From CAZCAQ01 sp964496905 (GTDB lineage: Bacteria; Patescibacteriota; WWE3; UBA101185; UBA10185): a DNA stretch of 11,243 nucleotides. The notes under the pieces are model-generated. The model saw only the letters and a list, made by a program, of their open reading frames with translations. It had not been told where the DNA came from and ran no database searches. Positions 1 to 5,042 of this stretch are shown piece after piece. The stretch's first letter is position 1, and the number at the start of each line of letters is the position of its first letter. The position numbers were made by a program, and so were the translations under genes. The stretch lies in assembly GCA_964496905.1 (NCBI GenBank), contig CAZCAQ010000016.1:1-11243 (forward strand), written 5' to 3'.

Positions 1-20
1 TTTTCAAAGTCTGTCCTCAT

Positions 21-53
21 ATTATCACTATAGGTCATATGGGCTTGAGAAAT
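21..53 (-). promoter_or_regulatory. candidate promoter of a gene beyond the left edge
   Basis: On the minus strand this reads ATTTCTCAAG (53-44), a 17-nt spacer, then GATAAT (26-21). The same arrangement, with an 18-nt spacer and TATATT, lies upstream of the lipoprotein gene at 851. The first bases of the window (TTTCAAAG on the plus strand) also resemble the lipoprotein 5' leader. I infer that a related minus-strand gene starts just left of position 1. CTCAAG is a poor -35 for the housekeeping sigma factor, so the promoter call is tentative. Confidence 0.4.
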
Positions 54-70
54 TCTGAGTTAACCTTACT
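28..70. repeat. direct repeat, copy A
   Basis: This block repeats at 911-954. The right 27 bases (44-70 against 928-954) match at 25 positions; the left part matches less well with a one-base indel. The two copies sit at equivalent places upstream of minus-strand transcription, one on each side of the lipoprotein gene. This is what a tandem duplication of a promoter plus gene unit would leave. Confidence 0.75.
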
Positions 71-76
71 TACCAT

Positions 77-117
77 AAAAATAGGCCTGACTCAGAATTT
101 TGTTCTTTGTCAGGCCT
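77..117 (-). terminator. Rho-independent terminator of the lipoprotein gene
   Basis: A perfect 9-bp inverted repeat, AGGCCTGAC (83-91) and GTCAGGCCT (109-117), encloses a 17-nt loop. On the minus strand the stem is followed by ATTTTTATGG, giving the U-run (81-77). It lies 27 nt beyond the stop codon at 144, as expected for the terminator of that gene. Confidence 0.8.
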
Positions 118-143
118 TGCCTAGCTAATCATCTAGATGAAAA

Positions 144-851
144 CTAGTTGTCGTAATGAGGATAAATAGTGTAGAGCACATCGCTCTCCACCACACTTGG
201 CAGACCGCCCCATTTGAAGAATTCGTTGAGCTCTTGCAACATTTTGACTGTTGTAACAGAAACATCCAGCAAAATGTAGACTTCTTCATTAAACATGTCG
301 TATCTTACATACAAGGTACTATCCTCACTGAAGCGGTCGGAGTGGGTGTATTCACACTCCAGAATCGGCTCCTCATAAGTGCAATTTTCGAAGCGCGGAA
401 AGTATTCTACTATCCCCCTGCTTACTTCTTCTTTAGAGCAGTCAGGACCAGGGCGTGTAAAATCCCATGAGCGCACGCTCGAACACGCGTCCCATCCTCG
501 TGCCTTGAAGGTTGTGACTGCTTCGGCAGCGAGTATTTGCGGCAGCTCCTCCAATCCGTTCTCATACCTTCTTCTGATGAAAGACCATTCCCCACCTTCT
601 TTTTCTGTTGTCATATAAATATATGCTGGGAGTTGGCTGTAAATACTACTGGGGATGGAGTTATCATTTTCTCCCAGAATTGCTGTCACAGATACTTTCA
701 ACGGTTCTTCGGCTACGAAGTCTGCGCCTGGTGTTGCCGTTGGTACCATTGGTGCCGCCGGTGTGCTAGGCACTTCTTGCTCAGTACTGTTGTTGCAGGC
801 GCTGAGAAGCACCACGACCATAAGTAGAAAGAAAACGATCATCTTCTTCAT
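144..851 (-). CDS. putative secreted lipoprotein, function unknown
   Basis: The 235-residue product begins with two lysines, a hydrophobic stretch (residues 4-16) and a lipobox LSAC, so Cys19 should be lipidated and the protein held on the outer face of the membrane. A Pro/Thr/Ala-rich linker spans about residues 27-48. The rest is a folded domain with four further cysteines (123, 138, 157, 166), possibly two disulfides, and many acidic and aromatic residues. I recognise no family. The ATG at 851 is supported by AGAGGG 7 nt upstream. The gene has its own terminator and a candidate promoter at 904-937, so it is probably monocistronic. Its GC content is visibly higher than its neighbours (about 57% in 481-540 against roughly one third in parts of the next gene), and repeats flank it, which points to an accessory or recently acquired gene. 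Confidence 0.8.
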   Translation of the reverse strand: MKKMIVFFLLMVVVLLSACNNSTEQEVPSTPAAPMVPTATPGADFVAEEPLKVSVTAILGENDNSIPSSIYSQLPAYIYMTTEKEGGEWSFIRRRYENGLEELPQILAAEAVTTFKARGWDACSSVRSWDFTRPGPDCSKEEVSRGIVEYFPRFENCTYEEPILECEYTHSDRFSEDSTLYVRYDMFNEEVYILLDVSVTTVKMLQELNEFFKWGGLPSVVESDVLYTIYPHYDN

Positions 852-903
852 TTCTTTACCCTCTTTAGTTTCAAAGTTCTGAATCTAACTGATTCTGACC
901 ACT

Positions 904-937
904 AATATAGCTATAGGGTATATTGAGCTTGAGAAAT
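904..937 (-). promoter_or_regulatory. candidate promoter of the lipoprotein gene
   Basis: The minus strand reads ATTTCTCAAG (937-928), an 18-nt spacer, then TATATT (909-904). Transcription would start near 897 and give a leader of about 46 nt with a Shine-Dalgarno site. CTCAAG is far from TTGACA but is kept in the copy at 44-53, so it may be an activator site or the -35 of an alternative sigma factor. Confidence 0.45.
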
Positions 938-954
938 ACTGAGTAAACCTTACT
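911..954. repeat. direct repeat, copy B
   Basis: Second copy of the repeat at 28-70, located in the divergent intergenic region between the lipoprotein gene and the regulator gene. See copy A for the match. The core CTTGAGAAAT (plus strand) recurs at 4849-4858 upstream of another small minus-strand gene. Confidence 0.75.
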
Positions 955-974
955 GTATAACCTAACATAGCCGT

Positions 975-990
975 GATATCATATTTTTAG
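975..990 (+). promoter_or_regulatory. extended -10 for a leaderless GTG gene
   Basis: The plus strand reads TGATATCAT: a TG (974-975 region), one base, then TATCAT (977-982). Seven bases follow before the GTG at 990, so transcription should begin at or next to the start codon. No good -35 is visible and no Shine-Dalgarno lies in front of the GTG. The same architecture precedes tyrS and the exonuclease gene. Confidence 0.55.
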
Positions 991-2315
991 TGCCCAATAC
1001 CCAAAAAACAGCTAAAATTCAACAAACCGTAAATTACACGTCTCCACAGCCAAACTTGCTCATTTCAGGCACACTGCTCACTACCATTTCTGACCTAGTT
1101 CTGTCTCCAGCATCCGCAGGCCAGAATGTAACAGTCATAACATTTAAAAAGTCTGGCTTTCCATTTAATCTGCGACATACTTTTAGCACGCTCCCAAATC
1201 AAAACAAGGCACTTATGCTTTGGTTTCCACTTGAATCACATTTAAGTAGCTCGGAAATGATTTCTACAGTGCTGCTTACTTTAAAGCGTACGCACAGTGA
1301 CCTTTTACAGTCGCATGCGCTAGAAATCCTTTCTACAATGCTGGCCAAGGAAAAAATTACACAAGGTGAACTTTTGGCTTTTTGCGATTTTTTGGCCCTT
1401 GATGAAAAAATTAAACTTCTTTTTGTATTTGACGACTTTGAAAGCCTGTACGGTGCGCAACCCGCTTCTGAAGAACTAGTTACTTTAATTGAAAACTTAA
1501 CCATGCATTGCACAAAATACGCGGGTTTTATTTTTATAGCGACCTCAAGTATTCCTCCTGCTAACTACCCCCAAGGAAAATCATTTTGGGGAATGTTTCA
1601 ATCTAATGTAATTGGCGGTGCAGAGTTTTTGTATGATTCTCAGTCAATTGAACTTTCAGCAAAAAATTTTCAGCAAAAAAATGCCATAAAGTTTACACCA
1701 GCATTTATCGAAAAAGTTGCAGAATTCTCATATGGAGATCCCGCGGTTGTTTTGTATTCTTTTTATCAAACACTGGCTGACGATGGTTTTACTGACAAGG
1801 TAAAAAAAGCTAATAGCGATACAGCCTATCAAATTTTTGGAAGCGATTATTTGGATTGGCGTTTTACATTGTTAACTTCAAAAATGACAGGTGCTCAAAT
1901 TAATTCGCTAAAATCTGAAAAACCACAAGAACCATATTTATTTACGACTGGACTGGTTTCTAAAAAAAATAACCAGATCGTCTATTTAAATCCACTTTTT
2001 GAGTATTTTGTTAAAAATCGCCTAAAAAACTTGAAACCGCAAAAAAGCGCTAACCAACAAAAAACCGACTTTGAGTTAAAAGGCCAAGAATTACTTCTTT
2101 ATAATTTATTAAGCGCAACTCCGGGAGAAATTGTGTCCAAAGATAAAATTGCGGCAGCAATTTGGGGAGATACTTGGGAACAAAAATATAGCGATTGGGC
2201 GTTGGACAAGCTTATTTCTACTTTAAAGAAAAAGTTAGTTGACTATGCCCAGCCAGTAACTTTGCAAACGTTTAAAAAGCTTGGTGTAATGCTGGTTCCT
2301 ATTGAACGTCCTTAA
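990..2315 (+). CDS. ATPase-like protein with C-terminal OmpR/PhoB-type winged helix
   Basis: The 441-residue protein has two recognisable parts. Residues about 20-340 look like a degenerate AAA/STAND-type ATPase: LLFVFDDFESL (143-153) resembles a Walker B strand and FIFIATSS (180-187) a sensor-1 strand, but I see no GxxxxGK[ST] P-loop, so nucleotide binding is doubtful. Residues about 360-437 resemble the OmpR/PhoB winged helix: the ELLLYNLLSATPGEIVSKDK start, AAAIWGD, the recognition helix region ALDKLISTLKKKL, and a final wing with LGVMLV. The likely role is a DNA-binding regulator that senses a signal through its N-terminal part; its targets are unknown. It starts at GTG with no Shine-Dalgarno but an extended -10 seven bases upstream. 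Its last 17 bases overlap the end of the convergent gene at 2299. Confidence 0.75.
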   Translation: MPNTQKTAKIQQTVNYTSPQPNLLISGTLLTTISDLVLSPASAGQNVTVITFKKSGFPFNLRHTFSTLPNQNKALMLWFPLESHLSSSEMISTVLLTLKRTHSDLLQSHALEILSTMLAKEKITQGELLAFCDFLALDEKIKLLFVFDDFESLYGAQPASEELVTLIENLTMHCTKYAGFIFIATSSIPPANYPQGKSFWGMFQSNVIGGAEFLYDSQSIELSAKNFQQKNAIKFTPAFIEKVAEFSYGDPAVVLYSFYQTLADDGFTDKVKKANSDTAYQIFGSDYLDWRFTLLTSKMTGAQINSLKSEKPQEPYLFTTGLVSKKNNQIVYLNPLFEYFVKNRLKNLKPQKSANQQKTDFELKGQELLLYNLLSATPGEIVSKDKIAAAIWGDTWEQKYSDWALDKLISTLKKKLVDYAQPVTLQTFKKLGVMLVPIERP

Positions 2316-3975
2316 ATGGATACGCAGCAATATGCTCAAAGCGTTTTACGTGTTCTAAAATCTCTTCTCTGTTTAAACTAGCGTCAAAAGTTTCGTTATC
2401 TCCATAAAACCATCCGTCTGTTAATACTTGGTCAGGTTGCCAATGGCCCATTAGCTCATTTATAGCTTCCTCACATGTATCCACATTATAACCATCAGCA
2501 GCTAGCACCATGGCCATAACTTCACTAATAGAACCTGCGGTTTTGTCAGCCATAAATTCAACTTGTTCTCGTTCAAAGGGATTAATAGTAGAAATTGCTG
2601 TAACGCTATGTGCTGGGTAAAACTCGTGTTGAATTTGTGCGAGTCTTTCTAGAAAATAGTGATTTCTACGTCCAAATTCGTCAAGCTTTTCTGCCTCAAG
2701 TTTATTTTCATTTTGTACATAATGTTTTTTGCTAAAGTCTGGGTAAATAAGTCCTCCGAATGGGTAGTGAACAAAAAAAGTTAAAATTGCCTCTTTAGTA
2801 TCACTAGCTGCTGACCTAGCAAATTCAAGTTGAGCACGTTTTTGTAGTTTATGTAATACCTCTTTGTAATCTTTTTCATCTTTTGGGCGAATGACTAAAT
2901 CTTCAAGCCCTAACGAGGTAGCTGCATATGGTATTGGAGAACCTGGACCTAATGCAGGCTGCGGAATTTCTCTTGGGTCTTTATTTTTATATCTCAACAA
3001 TACTTCGCGATCAGCAATATCAATATGACCTTCTACATGTTCACGAGCCATTTTTAATAAATTTGCATAAATATCAAAACAAAGTGCTTTATTTTCAATA
3101 TACACTTTTTCATCTTTTTCTCGGGCAAATTCTAAAAACAGTGCAAAATAGAATGGTGAGTATTCCAACACGTGTTCAGGAAAAACATGGCCAAGCGCTT
3201 TACCTTGAACAGATTGTCTAAAAGCTTGTTCTGTAATTTGGCTTCTAGAAATAATTTGATAAGGGTCTATGACAGTTGCCTCCAAATCGCCGTACTTATT
3301 TTTTTTTACTTGTGTAACTATTGACTCAAGAGGCATAAACCCATTATTGCTCAGCAAGTACTTTGGATCAAAAGGCGTAATGTTTCCATCGGCCAATAGT
3401 CTCCTAAACTCCCTGAGCAAATAACTTTTTGTGGGAGTGATATTAGGTTCATCTATACCAACTGAGTCCATACCCTCTACGGTTGTAATAAAATCTTTAA
3501 TAACTTGTTGCAATGCCAATGCCGTCTTAACGCCATCATTAAGGTCTACTGTTACACCATTATCTAGTTGGAATTTACTTGTTCCTGTGTAATTTTCTTG
3601 AGTATTTCTGTAACCACCGGTATATTTTGTAGCAGCAGTAAGCAATCTTGCATGAACCTCGGGGTTTTGCGAATACATATCTATGTCCGAACTTCTTTGT
3701 AAGTGCCTGTTTCCTTGAGCGTCGGTTGGACCTAGTCTTCCACCTGTGGTTGTAGCATTTGTACTTCCTTTTAAATAGACTACATCCCCTACTACTAGAC
3801 CTTCTTTTAAATAGTCAACATATTCTTCAGTGTACATTTGCTTTAAAGACTCCTCAGAGAGCTCAGTTTTAGGTGCGCGATGTTCCATTATAAAACCGTG
3901 ATTTAGTGGGGGCATGTCATCTGTATCGGTATCTTGAGGTTGTTCATGTTGAAGATCGGTGATAGCTAGAGTCAT
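2299..3975 (-). CDS. uncharacterised protein with nucleotidyltransferase-like motifs
   Basis: This 558-residue protein has no N-terminal signal or obvious membrane helix, so it is probably cytoplasmic. KGST (69-72), SSDIDMY (95-101) and VTVDLND (141-147) follow the order of the polymerase-beta-type nucleotidyltransferase signature: a GS on a turn, a DxD pair (Asp97, Asp99) and a third Asp (Asp144) on a strand. The 25 residues between GS and DID are about twice the usual distance, filled by a Gly/Thr/Asn-rich insert (73-94). The C-terminal 400 residues match no family I can name; they are rich in charged and aromatic residues, with helices predicted by eye around 270-315 and 365-400. A metal-dependent NMP transfer is therefore an inference. 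The ATG at 3975 has no Shine-Dalgarno. A -10-like TAGTAT lies 3 nt before it, or a 19-codon upstream ORF may couple its translation. Confidence 0.65.
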   Translation of the reverse strand: MTLAITDLQHEQPQDTDTDDMPPLNHGFIMEHRAPKTELSEESLKQMYTEEYVDYLKEGLVVGDVVYLKGSTNATTTGGRLGPTDAQGNRHLQRSSDIDMYSQNPEVHARLLTAATKYTGGYRNTQENYTGTSKFQLDNGVTVDLNDGVKTALALQQVIKDFITTVEGMDSVGIDEPNITPTKSYLLREFRRLLADGNITPFDPKYLLSNNGFMPLESIVTQVKKNKYGDLEATVIDPYQIISRSQITEQAFRQSVQGKALGHVFPEHVLEYSPFYFALFLEFAREKDEKVYIENKALCFDIYANLLKMAREHVEGHIDIADREVLLRYKNKDPREIPQPALGPGSPIPYAATSLGLEDLVIRPKDEKDYKEVLHKLQKRAQLEFARSAASDTKEAILTFFVHYPFGGLIYPDFSKKHYVQNENKLEAEKLDEFGRRNHYFLERLAQIQHEFYPAHSVTAISTINPFEREQVEFMADKTAGSISEVMAMVLAADGYNVDTCEEAINELMGHWQPDQVLTDGWFYGDNETFDASLNREEILEHVKRFEHIAAYPFKDVQ

Positions 3976-3978
3976 TGC

Positions 3979-4007
3979 ATACTAATTGTGCTTAAAATCC
4001 TTGACAA
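3979..4007 (-). promoter_or_regulatory. candidate promoter for the 558-residue gene
   Basis: On the minus strand TTGTCA (4007-4002), a 17-nt spacer and TAGTAT (3984-3979) form a reasonable sigma-70 promoter. The -10 ends only 3 nt before the ATG at 3975, so transcription would start at or just inside the start codon unless the discriminator is short. Its -35 overlaps the -35 of the divergent promoter at 4001-4028. Confidence 0.45.
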
Positions 4008-4028
4008 AAACAAGCACTCATATATATT
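4001..4028 (+). promoter_or_regulatory. consensus sigma-70 promoter facing a gene-free region
   Basis: A perfect TTGACA (4001-4006) is followed after 16 nt by TATATT (4023-4028), five of six bases matching consensus. This is the closest match to consensus that I see in the window. It points into a stretch with hairpins but no convincing ORF, so it probably drives a non-coding RNA starting near 4035. Confidence 0.65.
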
Positions 4029-4034
4029 CATGAG

Positions 4035-4135
4035 GACGGACTTCCCTCCTTGCGCTATCGGCGGACAAATGTCCTCTCCTTCCTGCTCCTGTTCATGTTG
4101 GTGTACGCCAGTTCATCCGCCGATAGCCTTATTTA
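4035..4135 (+). ncRNA. candidate structured small RNA 1
   Basis: Downstream of the consensus promoter is a perfect 12-bp stem, GCTATCGGCGGA (4054-4065) with TCCGCCGATAGC (4116-4127), enclosing a 50-nt loop. The loop contains a long C/U-rich run (about 4071-4092) and the 5' flank contains CCCTCCTT (4044-4051), both resembling the anti-Shine-Dalgarno of 16S rRNA. GAGGAC (4032-4037) is complementary to GTCCTC (4071-4076) in the loop, and GGACAAATGTCC (4063-4074) could form a competing local hairpin. The stem is followed by CTTATTTAT, a weak terminator-like tail, so the 3' end is uncertain. I recognise no known RNA family. A Cys-rich plus-strand frame crosses it but looks like a by-product of the base composition. 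Confidence 0.5.
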
Positions 4136-4136
4136 T

Positions 4137-4159
4137 AGCGAATTATTTTTTTATTCGCT
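4137..4159. repeat. inverted repeat (hairpin 2 of the gene-free region)
   Basis: AGCGAAT (4137-4143) and ATTCGCT (4153-4159) form a perfect 7-bp stem around an AT-only loop with a run of seven T. It lies ten bases after the long stem of candidate RNA 1. The T-run is inside the loop, so this is not a standard plus-strand terminator. Confidence 0.6.
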
Positions 4160-4162
4160 CCT

Positions 4163-4218
4163 GGGTTCTTGATGACAAACTTGCTCTTTTTTATAAAGCA
4201 ATAAGTTGTCAAGAACCC
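4163..4218. repeat. inverted repeat (hairpin 3 of the gene-free region)
   Basis: GGGTTCTTGA (4163-4172) pairs perfectly with TCAAGAACCC (4209-4218). Inside it, CAA-ACTT-GCT (4176-4185) and AGC...AAGTTG (4197-4208) extend the stem with bulges. No T-run follows on either strand. Possible roles are part of a longer RNA, or a mobile-element remnant. Confidence 0.65.
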
Positions 4219-4307
4219 TTTAACTATGTACTCATTTTTCCATTTTTTTATTTGTGTGAAAAAATAATATTGCTACATTATGTTGGGGATTTATGTATTA
4301 AAGGGGT

Positions 4308-4353
4308 GGGAAATTACTTGCAGTCAAGACTTGCCTGAAAGAAGTAATTTCCC
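4308..4353 (-). terminator. inverted repeat after the 137-residue gene, possible terminator
   Basis: GGGAAATTACTT (4308-4319) and AAGTAATTTCCC (4342-4353) form a perfect 12-bp stem with a 22-nt loop. It starts 18 nt beyond the stop codon at 4372, the usual place for a terminator, but the minus strand continues ACCCCTTTAA with no real U-run. It may instead protect the 3' end or end transcription from the plus strand. Between 4219 and 4307 I see only AT-rich sequence with a T7/A6 inverted repeat. Confidence 0.45.
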
Positions 4354-4371
4354 TGATATTCAAACTACACA

Positions 4372-4785
4372 TTACTCACAGACGATGATGATTGTGGTTA
4401 CCAAAGTTCTAAAAGATTTACTTGTTGCCGTTACAACATCAACATTTTGTGGTTCGCAATTAACAGTTGCCTCGTTAACCACATAACGTATACTTTCTGC
4501 ATTCATCACATGTGAGTTGGCGGATAACCAAGGGCCACTGTCACCCTCACAAATGACTGGTTGCAATGTAATTACGTTTTTGAATACTGTTGACTTGAAA
4601 CCAAGTCCATGTTCGCCCTGTGATGGGCCTCCCTTATGGAACTCGATCACTTCAGCAGAGCCAGTACAAGGCTGATACGGCGTAGTTATATCAGTGTAAA
4701 ACTGATAGCCTAATATAAAAACCGGTATCGCTATTACGCATACTAATACAATATCCATGCACCATTTTTGCAATTTTGTTCTCAT
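4372..4785 (-). CDS. small membrane-anchored protein, function unknown
   Basis: The 137-residue product has a short basic N-terminus, one hydrophobic helix (about residues 11-28) and a roughly 109-residue domain that should face outside. That domain has four cysteines (40, 79, 110, 136), is mostly beta-prone and ends in the hydrophobic run TLVTTIIIV before the final Cys-Glu. There is no lipobox, so it is probably anchored by the uncleaved helix. I recognise no family. The start at 4785 is preceded by GAGG with 9-nt spacing. A candidate promoter lies at 4812-4839, and the motif ATTTCTCAAG, shared with the lipoprotein gene, lies just beyond it. A 39-residue membrane peptide is encoded upstream on the same strand. 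Confidence 0.7.
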   Translation of the reverse strand: MRTKLQKWCMDIVLVCVIAIPVFILGYQFYTDITTPYQPCTGSAEVIEFHKGGPSQGEHGLGFKSTVFKNVITLQPVICEGDSGPWLSANSHVMNAESIRYVVNEATVNCEPQNVDVVTATSKSFRTLVTTIIIVCE

Positions 4786-4811
4786 CTCTATTTACCTCAT
4801 CATTCCTATGG

Positions 4812-4839
4812 TTTATGGCAGAAGTGTATTGCAATTCAA
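4812..4839 (-). promoter_or_regulatory. candidate promoter of the 137-residue gene
   Basis: TTGAAT (4839-4834), a 16-nt spacer and CATAAA (4817-4812) on the minus strand each match the sigma-70 consensus at four of six positions. The start would fall near 4805, giving a leader of about 20 nt that includes the Shine-Dalgarno. Confidence 0.4.
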
Positions 4840-4848
4840 CAGTTTTTT

Positions 4849-4858
4849 CTTGAGAAAT
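4849..4858 (-). promoter_or_regulatory. third copy of the ATTTCTCAAG motif
   Basis: The minus strand reads ATTTCTCAAG, identical to 44-53 and 928-937. GTTAACT and CTCAG lie upstream of it (about 4881-4868), which also occur next to the motif in the left-hand copies with different spacing. Unlike those copies there is no -10 at 17-18 nt, so a protein-binding site fits better here than a -35 element. Confidence 0.35.
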
Positions 4859-4885
4859 GCTTACAGAACCTGAGTAGTTAACAGT

Positions 4886-5005
4886 CTAGATAATGATATA
4901 CGGTAAAATAAAGCTGGACACAATTAATATAAGCCCAATAAATGCCAGAATTTTTTTAAAATTGTACCTTTTTGCTGTTTTTTTGATTTTTGTTGTTGTT
5001 TTCAT
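4886..5005 (-). CDS. 39-residue single-helix membrane peptide
   Basis: An ATG at 5005 opens a 39-codon frame ending in TAG at 4886. The first 18 residues are strongly basic (ten Lys/Arg, three consecutive Thr at 3-5). Residues about 19-39 form one hydrophobic helix with a single Pro near the end. This is the classical layout of a small inner-membrane protein with its N-terminus inside. AAGGA lies 10 nt upstream, a somewhat long spacing. The frame is too short for routine ORF calling. The basic-then-hydrophobic order is hard to get by chance in such AT-rich DNA, although AAA and ATT codons are common there, so some doubt remains. It could be co-transcribed with tyrS upstream or the 137-residue gene downstream. 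Confidence 0.55.
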   Translation of the reverse strand: MKTTTKIKKTAKRYNFKKILAFIGLILIVSSFILPYIII

Positions 5006-5007
5006 AT

Positions 5008-5036
5008 TTGCTTTTTCCTTATTTTTATTCTAAATT
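5008..5036 (+). promoter_or_regulatory. candidate promoter for small RNA 2
   Basis: TTGCTT (5008-5013), a 17-nt spacer and TAAATT (5031-5036). The promoter of the 74-residue gene at 6414-6442 has the same -35 hexamer and spacer length with TAAAAT. Transcription would start near 5043, exactly where the first hairpin of the candidate RNA begins. Confidence 0.45.
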
Positions 5037-5042
5037 GCAATT

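Larger units (their letters stand above)
3972..4031 (-). other. possible 19-codon upstream ORF overlapping the start of the 558-residue gene
   Basis: An ATG at 4031 opens a 19-codon frame that ends in TGA, overlapping the ATG at 3975 as ATGA, a layout typical of translational coupling. AAGGAGGG lies upstream (4051-4044), but its 12-nt spacing to the ATG is long. If the promoter at 3979-4007 is the real one, this ORF would not be transcribed. It is a rival explanation for the missing Shine-Dalgarno. Confidence 0.2.

Noticed and set aside
4035..4230. tmRNA, 6S RNA or RNase P RNA
   Set aside because: None of the conserved segments of these RNAs that I know (for example the tRNA-like ends of tmRNA) can be seen.
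3988..4338. Plus-strand 116-codon frame with a Cys-rich stretch across the hairpin region
   Set aside because: The frame runs through all the hairpins, has no Shine-Dalgarno at a sensible start, and its Ser/Cys-rich part simply translates the C/U-rich loop. Its first codons overlap the promoter.
4054..4353. CRISPR array or integron attC cluster
   Set aside because: The hairpins differ in sequence, are not evenly spaced repeats, and lack the conserved attC core sites; no cas or integrase gene is present.
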